Below the pieces are notes generated by a model. It did not search any database. It saw nothing but the letters and a program-made list of their open reading frames with translations, and was not told the origin of the DNA. From NCBI RefSeq assembly GCF_004193775.1, contig NC_041002.1, positions 17,975,535-18,039,534 on the forward strand: 64,000 nucleotides of DNA, written 5' to 3'. Shown in pieces: positions 1-9,393 of this stretch; position 1 is the first letter of the stretch, and every line of letters begins with the position of its first letter. The translations under genes were made by a program, and so were the position numbers. Source of the stretch: Glycine soja. Taxonomy: Eukaryota; Streptophyta; Magnoliopsida; Fabales; Fabaceae.

Positions 1-130
1 CCATCCATTTGAAAAGATACGAAATCAATGGCCATTATTTACTAGACCACCAGAGATCTAAATATGCTCTTCACCATCTTAAGCGCCTATACATGCCTGG
101 TGCACCAATACTTGTAAAGTGAATTTGTAC

Positions 131-634
131 TAGGCATGGCAACGGGGCCTGAACCTATGGAGTCTGCCCCGGACCCGCCCCGATTTTGACGAGAAAAATA
201 CGAGTTGACCGGGATCGGGGTCGGGGTCGGGGTTTCCCCGATAGCCAAATTCGGGTTCGGGGTCGGGGATGGGATTCTCAATACTCGCCCCAAACCCATA
301 CCCGAACCCGCCCCACTAATTATTAATACATATAACACATTGAAATATGAAATTATTAGATTAAATTTTATGTTAGTGTTGAATTGAATTTTATGTTTTA
401 TTTAAAATTATATTTTTTATTTTATGAAAAATTATATTTTTTAGTAAAATTTTATAAAAAAATATCGGGATCGGAACGGAGCGGGGAAAACCCGACCCCG
501 GTCGGGAATGGGGATGGGATGTAAATACACACTCCCGTCGATTTCGGGGGCGGGGATGGGGAGGGAAATGGGGAGTCAAGGGCGGGGATGGGGTAAACAA
601 AACCCGACCCCGACCCGCCCCGTTGCCATGCCTA
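131..634. mobile_element. Non-autonomous hAT-type element, 504 bp, with 8-bp target duplication
   Basis: Perfect 18-bp terminal inverted repeats, TAGGCATGGCAACGGGGC at 131-148 and its reverse complement at 617-634. They are flanked by identical 8-bp direct repeats ATTTGTAC at 123-130 and 635-642. An 8-bp duplication plus TAGG...CCTA ends is the hAT signature. The ends are GC-rich runs of GGGGTCGGGG type and the centre is AT-rich. No transposase frame is present; open frames inside are composition artefacts. It would need a hAT transposase in trans. The perfect TIRs and duplication suggest a fairly young insertion. Confidence 0.88.
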
Positions 635-642
635 ATTTGTAC

Positions 643-3600
643 ACGGTAAAAGGCAGCTCACTTCAAAGCGCGGGATCCGTCCAATCGGAGAGACATTCAA
701 AAGATTCAGCACATGTTACAGTGTATGCAATAAATGCGATCCTTATCTTGTTACGGAAATGTTTGTTTCACGTAAACACGATACTCAATTCCGGTAAATG
801 GACACGGGTGCAATAGGAGTAATCATTCAAAATGATAATTACAAAAAGAAAATTCCACTTAACTTAATTTCTGAACAGTCATCAGCCTCACTCAAACAAT
901 TCTTAAGTCATTAATTATTTTTGTCTTAAAAAATTGAAAGTTTATCAATTAGTTTATGATACATGTCATGATACTTCACAGTAAATTAGTTTGATTATAA
1001 ATCGCATTTATGTCAACATAATTTTGAATTCAAATTAATACCAATAAATTAATTAATATAGTATGTTTTGGGCAATCATATTAATTGTCGAAATTAAATG
1101 TAGGTAAATTGATTGCAATTTTATGAACCAAAACTAATTTCATTTCAACAATGGAAATGACTAAATTGTAGTTTTAAAGACCAAAATTTATGTTGTACGA
1201 AAATGATTCATAAATTTACCTAAAACTTATTTATACCGATTATATGAATTTTTGTTATTTTTATATTCCATTTGACTTATCATGTTAAGGGAGGGAGACG
1301 TTTGGTAGAAATTTTTTATATCTGGGAATTATGAATTCTGAAAATTATTTTTCCTAAAAATGAAATAAATTAGTTTCAGTGAGAATCTTTTAAAAAAATT
1401 CTAGAAGGGAAAGAATTATATAATATTTTTATCAATAACTTTAATTATTTATCACATTAAATAATATACAAGTAGCATGATATTTTTAATATAGTAAAAC
1501 AAAATATAAACTTGGAAAATATGATTCTCATCCCTCCACGTGAGTGTTGTTGTGGGAATGTAAGTTATAAATAATCCTCATGAATCATAGTTTTTCGATA
1601 ATATTTTTCTTAAAAATGCATACCAACGTGAAAAAATAAATTTCCCAAGTTAAAATTTATGGAAAAGTGAAAAAAATTTCCCTACTAAACAACCTTTTAA
1701 ATATTATAAAATATTTTCTGAATTGTGTCATATCGGATGATAACGTTTTTTGTTAGTGTTAAAAGTTATAACATTGACGCTACATAAAAATAAATATTGT
1801 ATTATAACTACTAATTAGAAATTAAATATATAGATAAGCATATCCCATGTGTAACTATTGAAACGTATAGGCACACAATTAACAAAATTTAGTAAAATTA
1901 ATTTTAATAAAAGTGAACTTTAAATGGTTGAAAATAAAATTAAATTTAGTAAACTTTTATTTTCTAACTTTTGTTTCTTTAATTAGTTTTCGAAATAAGA
2001 GGAAAATGAATAGTCTATAATTAAAAAAAATTGTAGAATAGTTATTTCTGCACAAATAAAAGCATTTTTTTTAACGAAATTCCACTTTTATTATTATATT
2101 ATAAAGGCAATTTTGAATGGAGAAATAAAAGCACCAAATATGTTATCAATTACTAGAAATTAATAATTTTCGAAAGGTTAACTATTCAATGTACAGTTGC
2201 GTTGTCCATTCAACATATTTTTTTCACGACCTATGCTCTTAAATAGAGGCAGCACGGATGGGATTATACTCTATTTTTCAAAAAATAAAAGAGAATCGTC
2301 ATGAAAAAATCAAAAGGTAGAGCATGTGATTTGAAAATTTTTTCCTTATAGGCAAACAAAGATATTACTTAACTAATCATTTTCCGTCATTTTTTTCTTG
2401 AAAATCTATACATTTTTTATTTTATTTTCTTTCTTCTACCTTTCTTCCATTGAGAAAAAGGCGTTCTTTACGATACTTTGTTTTCCTTTCTTTCACTAAA
2501 AATGTGTACAAATTTACTTATTATTTTTTTTCACCCATGATTTCAGTATCAAGAGCATGCTATTGGAGAAAGAAATGTCAACATTTGCTCTCCAGTTTAT
2601 TATTTGCTCTCCATTTTATTATTGTTATTTATATTTTATATTTTTATTATTTTTAATTTCTAGTCTTCTTCCATTTTGTAGGCACTATTCCTCAAAATAT
2701 GATGAACCTACAAGATGAATTTAAAGTCTCAACCAAGAGTTTCATGAAATGAATGCAAATAGATGAATTTTAAGAATACATCTATAGTAAAAAAAAATAA
2801 GGATATATGTTTTCTATAAATTAATTGTATGATAATTTGGTTACGTTAATTTTGAAGTGTTAAAATGTAACTGTTTTATTTCTTAATATTATTAATATAG
2901 TATTAAATTATACATTTAAATGAATAAGTTTTAATTTTGTTTTATTTTTTGCGTTATTTCAGTTAATTAAAATATAAATTTGACTAAAATTAGTGAACAT
3001 TGATTAACTTTTTCATATTTTTTTGTAATTTTTTTATTTTAATTTATTGATTACTTTTTGTTTATATGAAATTTATATGTGACTGCAATGTTTTGACTAT
3101 TGAGTACAAAAATATTACTAATATATTTTTTTTTTGCAGAGTATATATAGTCATATTGTCATACTTAAGTTCATTGAATGATAATGATATTCTTTAAAAT
3201 CATTTAATTGAAATGTGATTGGATCTAAAATCGTATACATTTTAAATTGATTTTGATGTTACAAAAAGAAATTAATTGCACTAAATTAGTATAATTTTAC
3301 TTGTTTGCATGATAATTATATTAATTTCATGTAATTAAAACTAATTATAATAATTTTTAGAAATTTTTATTTATTGTAGTATTCAATTCATTATAATTAT
3401 ATGATAAATATTTGACTATTAACAAAATAAAAGATCTTATAGTAAAAAGTTTATTTTATAGGAAAATATATTAACACTATGTAGCTAGCATGATATTTAT
3501 TGCATAGAAGTTTTCTTTACTAAACATACTTATTTTTTAAAAAATTTCATTACATTTAAAGTTTGTTAATTAACTAGATATGTGCATGTGTGCATGACAA

Positions 3601-4352
3601 TGGAGACCAAAGATGTACTTATATTTTAAGGACACACGTTGTAATTCTAATCCAATTATAATGTTGTTTTCATATCAACAAAATGAAGATAAAAAATCAA
3701 GATAAAGTATAACTAAAAACTCTTTTATTAAATATACTATAAGATGCAACTTATTTAATTCCTTTAAGGTCACGCTTTAAATTTTTTTATTAAAAAATTA
3801 TGGTAAAGCATAACTAAAAATTTCACAACTAAAAGACTTCAAATACTCAAGCTTTATGCGTAGAATTTATCATTGTTATTAAGATATTCGTGCTTTATAT
3901 ATCGGTGGAAAATTAAAAACTCACTAAATAGTTATTGTTTAAATAATTATATACTTTTGTTTTTATAAATTAAAATATATTATTTTATACAATTGAAATT
4001 TCCGTGCATGGCGCTGGTTATTTAATGCAAATTTAATAGTTGCTCTAATTTAATTTTGATATAAATATAAATTATTAGTTTTAATATAAATATATGTTTC
4101 AAAAGTGTTTGTTTTTAATATAATAATATGTTTTAAGTTCCTTTCTTTTTCTTTTTGTTTTAAAATTTATATTTTAACAAATATGCACAGATTTTTATGA
4201 ATTTACTTTAAAATATTGTAAAATTCATTAATATTCTCTTAACAAATATGGTGCATGTCCAAGGCGGGTACCGGAATTATTTTCATTCAAAAAGACGATC
4301 ATTAATTAAGTGAACAATACTACTTAGTTAGTCCCACTCGTCTCTTCCTCAT
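643..4352. other. AT-rich intergenic spacer, no gene seen
   Basis: Strongly AT-rich sequence on both strands with only short, low-complexity open frames. The largest, 2450-2656, is a Phe/Tyr-rich product of T-rich DNA with no family resemblance. No splice-delimited exons, RNA gene or transposon protein was recognised. A possible foldback element within it is listed separately. Confidence 0.7.
1295..1697. mobile_element. Possible MITE-like foldback element (imperfect terminal repeats)
   Basis: The left segment from about 1295 (TTTGGTAGAAATTTTTT at 1301) is roughly complementary to the right segment ending near 1697 (AAATTTCCCTACTAAAC), with AT-rich sequence between. The arms are imperfect and I could not fix a target duplication, so the limits are approximate. 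It could be chance complementarity in AT-rich DNA. Confidence 0.3.
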
Positions 4353-4527
4353 TAGGGTGAAAATAGATCAGATCGGCCTACAGGGGCCTGCGACCTACCC
4401 TACATAAAGTCTGACCTGAACTAACTTATTTAATTAAAAGGTTAGGCTTAGACTTTTTTAAAAGCCTATTAAATTAAATAGATCAGGCTTAAGCTTATTA
4501 AAAAGTTTTATAAGCCTGATAGGCCGG

Positions 4528-4598
<71 letters not shown>

Positions 4599-5005
4599 TT
4601 TTGGGTACCAATATATAATATTATTTTTTGGATACAAATAATTTTTTTTTAAACTATCAGACTTTGATTACACATTACTGTTTCATAACTTCTATTCCTA
4701 TAATCAAGTAAAACTTTTATTACAGTGTGAGCCATGTGCCCTTTTTACATTCCTCATTATTTTTATTGACTTTCTTTTCCCTTTAATTTTCCTATTACGT
4801 TCCTACTCTATAAAATATTAAATATTTATTGTGAAGAAGACTTTTAAAAAGGTTATCATGTCAGGTCAGGCTTTTAAAAAGGTCAGACCGAGTCAAAATA
4901 AAAGTCTTTGATAGGCTATAGGTTAGGCTCAGGCCTCAAAGATTTATCGTAGGCTAGGCTCAGGCCTTTCAAAGTCTGGCCTGTCCTGGCCTATTCTCAC
5001 TCCTA
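4353..5005. mobile_element. Older hAT-like non-autonomous element
   Basis: The ends match as imperfect inverted repeats: TAGGGTGAAAATAG at 4353 against the reverse complement of the segment ending CTCACTCCTA at 5005. Inside each end are repeated motifs containing AGGCCT and CAGGC. The flanks TTCCTCAT (4345-4352) and TTTGTCAT (5006-5013) agree at six of eight positions, as expected of a decayed 8-bp hAT duplication. There is no coding capacity, and a long AT microsatellite sits inside. Confidence 0.55.
4531..4594. repeat. (AT)n microsatellite, about 64 bp
   Basis: Uninterrupted alternating AT run inside the hAT-like element. Confidence 0.95.
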
Positions 5006-5339
5006 TTTGTCATCCCCGATAATAATTTGGTGCATAATATCAAATCATATTTATAAAAAAATAATATTTTATATAATATTTTTATTTAAGAATTATCATT
5101 TGAGTTATTAATTTATATACATATATATTAAAAAAATATAAATAGCACTACAATATTGATACAAACACCGAAACAAAATGGATTGTCTTGAAAAATTTAG
5201 TATTTAGGAACTAATTTTTGATGTCAGGCTCAAGAAATAGGTAAGAAGTTAACTAATAAGTCATAAGTTTGATTGTCAAGCTGCCTTAATAAGATGAGAT
5301 TCAATTCTTTGCCTAACGACGATTTACATAAAGTGTCTT

Positions 5340-5545
5340 TTACAATGCTCCATCAACGATGGTTTTCAAAAACCATCACTATAGAAAGCGTGATGGAAAT
5401 TTTGTAAATAATGGGTATTGACGATGACATTTTTTATAAAACTGTCACGGAATAGTGCGTTTAACTATGGTTATTTTTAAAAACCATCATGGAAGAGTTA
5501 GTTCAATGACAATTTTTAAAATCGTCGTGGTATATAATATTTTTT
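5340..5545. repeat. Imperfect hairpin repeats resembling CACTA subterminal repeats
   Basis: Several short inverted units such as GATGGTTTTCAAAAACCATC occur in a row, along with variants ending in CATCATGGAAG and ATCGTCGTGG. The design (complementary arms around a T/A-rich centre) parallels the subterminal repeats of the CACTA element at 47.5-60.1 kb but with a different core. Similar motifs recur at 23,860-24,095. A matching CACTA terminus was not found, so assignment to a degraded or gene-fragment-bearing CACTA element is tentative. Confidence 0.4.
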
Positions 5546-5729
5546 AACTCACCCACGCTCATCTTCCTTACTTACTTACACATCCTTTGAACCCTAGTGC
5601 CTCTCATACTCGTGCTCTCTCTGTCGCTCTCCTAGGATTGCCCTTGTCATTGTCGTCACGTGTAGTCACTATCATGTTCCCTCATTCTTATTGTTGCCCT
5701 CACCTTGGCCATCACGTTTGGGAAGCCTT

Positions 5730-6290
5730 CATAATCTCTGCAACTCTGGAAACTTCAACGAAGCCCTCAACTTTCTCCACTCACACGCCCAAAACGACAC
5801 TGTTTCCTTTTTTGACATTACAAAAGAAGATATTGGCCTATTCCTATGAGCATGCGAACACCGCAAAGACATTAATGTTGGGCGAAAAGTGCACATTGTG
5901 GTCTTCGCGTTGCATAAAATCCGCAGCAATGTTGTTCTCAGCGCCTGCATTAATGCCATGTACTCCACGTGTGGGTTCCCCTTGGACTCTCATGACATCT
6001 TTGGGGCTATGAAGGAAAAGGACCTGTTCCTCTACAATGTGCGCCTTAGTGGCTACACTCGCAACGCGTTTTTTTATGGTGTGATTTCATTGTTCCTCAA
6101 GTTGCTCTTAGCGACACACCTTGTACTCCTGTTGAACGCTGGTGGCAAAGGCCTGCACAGGCATCCCGAACGCGGAGCTCAAGGAGGCGGTCCACACGCT
6201 CGTATTGAAGGTTGGTGGTTTCTCCGACACGTTTGTGGGGAATACATTGATCGCCATGTATGGGAAATGTTCACATATTGTGATTTAAAC
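5730..6290 (+). pseudogene. PPR (pentatricopeptide repeat) protein gene fragment, frameshifted
   Basis: Reading from about 5730 gives a PPR-like sequence with motifs such as SNVVLSACINAMYSTCG and KEKDLFLYNVRLSGYTRNA, typical of plant PLS-class organelle RNA-binding proteins. It recalls the N-terminal region of the At1g18485-type family. An in-frame TGA lies at 5847-5849. The frame changes between about 6110 and 6160, after which AEVHTLVLK-like and FVGNTLIAMYGKC-like motifs reappear in another frame and then stop. Roughly 20 residues seem lost at the shift. Only about 190 codons of a protein usually over 500 residues remain, so it is non-functional. It may be a captured or duplicated gene piece given the hairpin repeats just upstream. 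Confidence 0.75.
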
Positions 6291-6934
6291 CCTTAAAATA
6301 TTCTTAATTAATCATTTTGATTTCCTCATCCATTGTGATTCTAATTCCCATATTTTATCTCACGTAGAACCACAATCAGGTATTAATTATCTCATTTCTC
6401 CATATTTTGATTCTAATTACGATTTGCACTGTAATTTACTATGAAATTTATTTGTTTGCATTAAACTTCTCTCTTTTAAGCATATTGTTGTTTCCAATCA
6501 CTCTTTGTTATTGAGTTATAGCATAGTAACTCTAGAAAAATGATGGATAAAATTGTATGCAAAACGTGTTTCATAATATGAATGTATCAACATTCACTCG
6601 ATTTTGTTCAACGGGACCATTCACATCAACCTTCCCATGTGTTTGAACAATTTACATATATTAAATTCCTCATATTCTACATAGGTAGCTGCACTAGCTA
6701 CTCTTGCTATTTTTAGAGTAATTGTTGCACCATCTTCATGAACTCTTCTTCTTGTGTACAGGTATTGCTTGCCTTTATTTAACATTGCTCCTTCCTCTAC
6801 TAGCTGGATATTCCTACAATACTTATATTCCCTCTATAAATGTGTAAACTGTATGTATGCTTATACAAAATATGTTAGTCATTACTTGAGTTTCTATGTT
6901 GTAACTGAGGTCTACAAGGAGCAATTTGATTGTA
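6291..6934. other. Spacer without recognisable gene
   Basis: AT-rich, with scattered splice-like signals (for example an acceptor-like TTGTGTACAG near 6761) but no frame that reads as a known protein. It lies between the PPR fragment and the Cassandra-like sequence and may be remnant intron of the debris continuing at 21.7-23.5 kb. Confidence 0.5.
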
Positions 6935-7225
6935 TGTAACATCCCGGACAAGTCACACCAAAAAGACAAGGATCCAAAGGTCGTACAGATATGAAACTGC
7001 ATAGTTGAGTATGACTTGAAAAAATTAACCGGTACTACCTATACCATAAAGAAGCATCTACTTTTCGGTAGTCCATGACTTAAAAATTTCATAGTTAAGC
7101 ATGTTTGTCTTGGAATAGTAATGGGATGGGTGACCTTCTGGGAAATTTCCCGAAAAGCGTGAGTGAGGACAAAACACGCTGAAAATTCTTGTGTTGGTTT
7201 GTAGAGTTAGTCATTGATCCTGAAA
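6935..7225 (+). mobile_element. Cassandra-like TRIM LTR carrying 5S rRNA-derived sequence
   Basis: It starts TGTAACATCCCGG, the usual opening of Cassandra LTRs. At about 7066-7155 the sequence matches the 3' two thirds of plant 5S rRNA, including AGTTAAGC and GGGATGGGTGACCTTCTGGGAA, which correspond to the internal promoter and 3' region. Cassandra elements are small non-coding retrotransposons whose LTRs hold 5S-like sequence and its Pol III promoter. The right end, primer-binding site and target duplication could not be fixed, so this is probably a solo or partial LTR. It is not a functional 5S gene, because the 5' third is too diverged. Confidence 0.65.
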
Positions 7226-7709
7226 GCAAGTAGAGCTGATTTTTGAGGTCTCAAAAAGGACTACCTACGGAGGATTCTAACCAACAAGGATGTTGAGTGA
7301 AGTGCCATAGTGTGAGAGCCGTCGAGAATTCAAAAATTAGGGATGTATTCTCATATCAAACATTGCTTATATTATATGCATTCTCATATGAAACACTACT
7401 TATATTCTCAATGTCAATGCATCTTATTTTCCCTTTTTCTTATTATATTTCTTGTTTCATCCCTTTGAGAGTGGTATAATTGTGTTATTAATGCATTGCA
7501 ATATTGCTTGCAGGTATTAGATAATTGATGATCCATGCCAAAATTTGTGGTTTTATTCAAATCTATGGTAGTAGGTTTTCTATAAAGACCTCAACTAGAA
7601 AATTTACAACGGGGAGTTGATGTCCTAAAACTTGCTCATTTTCTTGGGTTGTTTTATTTATCCTTCGTCCTAAATCCATACCTTTGTAAATTCATGTATG
7701 TTCATCATC
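7226..7709. other. Spacer without recognisable gene
   Basis: AT-rich sequence with no supported coding or RNA feature. Its right part joins to 9362-9388 once the solo LTR is removed and is probably intron of a SEC14-like gene remnant. Confidence 0.5.
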
Positions 7710-8618
7710 ATTGTTGTAGAAGCAAAGCTTCATGGTGAATTAAAGGTGATTCAAAGGTGTTTTGATGATAACAATGATGATGACAAAGGTGATGACAAAA
7801 AGCTCAAAGATCAATCAAAGAGCAACTCAAGTGAATCAAGAACAATTCAAGAGTTAAAGATAAGAATCAAGAAGAATTCAAGACTTAAGAAGAAAGTTTA
7901 GAGTCAAGAATCAAGATTCAAGGTTCAAGATCAAAATTCAAGACTCAAGATTCATGAATCAAGAGAAAGCTTAATCAAGATAAGTATGAAAAGTTTTTTC
8001 TCAAAAATTGAGTAGCACATGATTTTTCTCAAAACATGTTTACCAAAGAGTTTTTACTCTCTGGTAATCGATTACCAGATTGTTGTAATCGATTACCAGT
8101 AGCAAAATTGTTTTGAAAAAGTTTTCAAATTGAATTTACAACGTTCCAATTAATTTCAAAAAGCTGTAATCGATTACAATGTTTTGGTAATCGATTACCA
8201 GTGTCTTTGAACGTTGAAATTTAAATTCAAATGTGAAGAGTCACATCCTTTCACATAAAAGCCTTGTGTAATCGATTACACTGATTTGGTAATCGATTAC
8301 CAGTGACTGCTTCTAAATAAATCAAAAAATGTAATTCTTCAAAAGGTTTTTGACTTTTTCAAATTGGTTTTAAGTTTTTCTAAAAGTTATAACTCTTCTA
8401 AATGGTTGTCTTGACCAGACATGAAGAGTCTATAAAAGCAAGGCTTTGTTTTGCATTTCAAGCATCTTGAACACTTAATTCATTACAATCCTTTACAAGC
8501 CTTGAATCTCTTTGAACTTCTTCTTCTTCTTTGTGCCAAAAGCTTTCCAAATTTTTCTGGTTTTCTAAACCTTGAAAACTTGTGCTATTCATCTTTTTCA
8601 TTCCCTTCTCCCTTTACC

Positions 8619-8880
8619 AAAAAGAATTCGCCAAGGACTAACCGCCTGAATTCTTTTTGTGTCTCTCTTCTCCCTTTTCCAAAAGAACGAAGGACTAACC
8701 GCCTGAATTCTTTTGTGTCTCCCTTCTCCCTTGTCAAAGAATTCAAAACGACACAGTCTGAGAATTTTTTTTATTCTTCCCATTCCCTTATACAAAAGTG
8801 TTCAAAGAACTAACCGTCTGAGAATTCTTTTGTATCCCCATTCATAAAGTATCAAAGGTTTAACCGCCTGAGATCTTTGT
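8619..8880 (+). repeat. Series of about five stem-loops with core ACTAACCGYCTGA
   Basis: Units place a conserved core (ACTAACCGCCTGA or TAACCGTCTGA) between complementary arms. The clearest are AAAAAGAATTC/GAATTCTTTTT (8619-8658), AAAAGAA/TTCTTTT (about 8681-8714), ATACAAAAG/CTTTTGTAT (8790-8835) and CAAAG/CTTTG (about 8852-8879). The unit near 8735-8772 is weak. Pyrimidine-rich sequence (TCTCCCTT) separates the first units. Function is unknown; it lies in the likely transcribed part of the LTR. Confidence 0.6.
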
Positions 8881-8885
8881 CTTAA

Positions 8886-9036
8886 CACATTGGAGGGTAC
8901 ATCCTTTGTGGTACAAGTAGAGGGTACATCTACTTGGGTTTGACTGAGAACAAGAGAGGGTACATCTCTTGTGGATCAGTTCTAGTGGAGGATACATCCA
9001 CTAGGTTCAAAGAGAACAAGGGAGGGTACATCCCTT
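8886..9036 (+). repeat. Five tandem hairpins with conserved GGRTACA loop and covarying stems
   Basis: Five successive hairpins share a seven-base loop, GGGTACA or GGATACA, always closed by GA/TC. Their stems differ while staying complementary: CACATTGGA/TCCTTTGTG with two mismatches (8886-8910), CAAGTAGA/TCTACTTG (8914-8936), ACAAGAGA/TCTCTTGT (8950-8972), CTAGTGGA/TCCACTAG (8982-9004) and AAGGGA/TCCCTT (9018-9036). This is the pattern expected of selection on RNA or DNA secondary structure rather than on sequence. No known protein- or RNA-binding element was recognised. Confidence 0.75.
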
Positions 9037-9393
9037 ATGGATCTTTGCTTGTAAAAGGATTTTTACAAGGTTGAAAGAAATCTCAAGGACCGCAGGTCGC
9101 TTGGGGACTGGATGTAGGCACGGGTTGTTGCCGAACCAGTATAAAAACTCTTGTGTGTTTGTCTCCTTCTTCCCTACTCTTTTAATTTCCGCTGTGCATT
9201 TAATTTATGCTTTTACTTTCTGTTTAGTTTCTCTTCTACTCCTCATTCTCTTAACAATTTAGTAAAAGCCTTAGAAGAGTAATTTTTTTAATTAGTAAAG
9301 GTTTAGGAATAATTAATTCAACGCCCCCTTCTTAATTATTCTGAGGCCACTCGATCCAACAATTGTTGTTTCTAGATTTAGGCTTATGGAACA

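Larger units (their letters stand above)
7710..9366 (+). mobile_element. Solo LTR (1,647 bp), probably Ty1-copia type, with 5-bp target duplication
   Basis: The LTR runs from TGTAGAAGC at 7715 to CCAACA at 9361, flanked by identical ATTGT at 7710-7714 and 9362-9366. A single LTR with exact flanks means loss of the internal region by LTR-LTR recombination. Inside are six ATCGAT-centred palindromic motifs at 8061-8304, a TATA-like TATAAAA near 8431, then two hairpin series (8619-8880 and 8886-9036). A truncated relative of this LTR lies at 12,344-13,052. Lineage (SIRE/Maximus-like is possible) is not certain, because no coding region remains here. Confidence 0.85.

Noticed and set aside
205..816. 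Open frames of 60-102 codons on both strands
   Set aside because: They read through the GGGGTCGGGG-rich arms of the hAT element; the Gly/Pro/Arg repeats come from base composition.
5147..5160. CACTACAATATTG as a CACTA left terminus
   Set aside because: No matching TAGTG right end or 3-bp duplication was found near the second hairpin block, so it may be chance.
5587..6012. 141-codon frame as a gene
   Set aside because: The PPR signal is in a different frame (from about 5730, interrupted by TGA at 5847); this one has no family match.
7066..7155. Functional 5S rRNA gene
   Set aside because: The 5' third is diverged and the context is a Cassandra-like LTR.
8451..8813. 120-codon frame in the solo LTR
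   Set aside because: Phe/Ser/Leu-rich translation of pyrimidine-rich hairpin repeats; no conservation signal.
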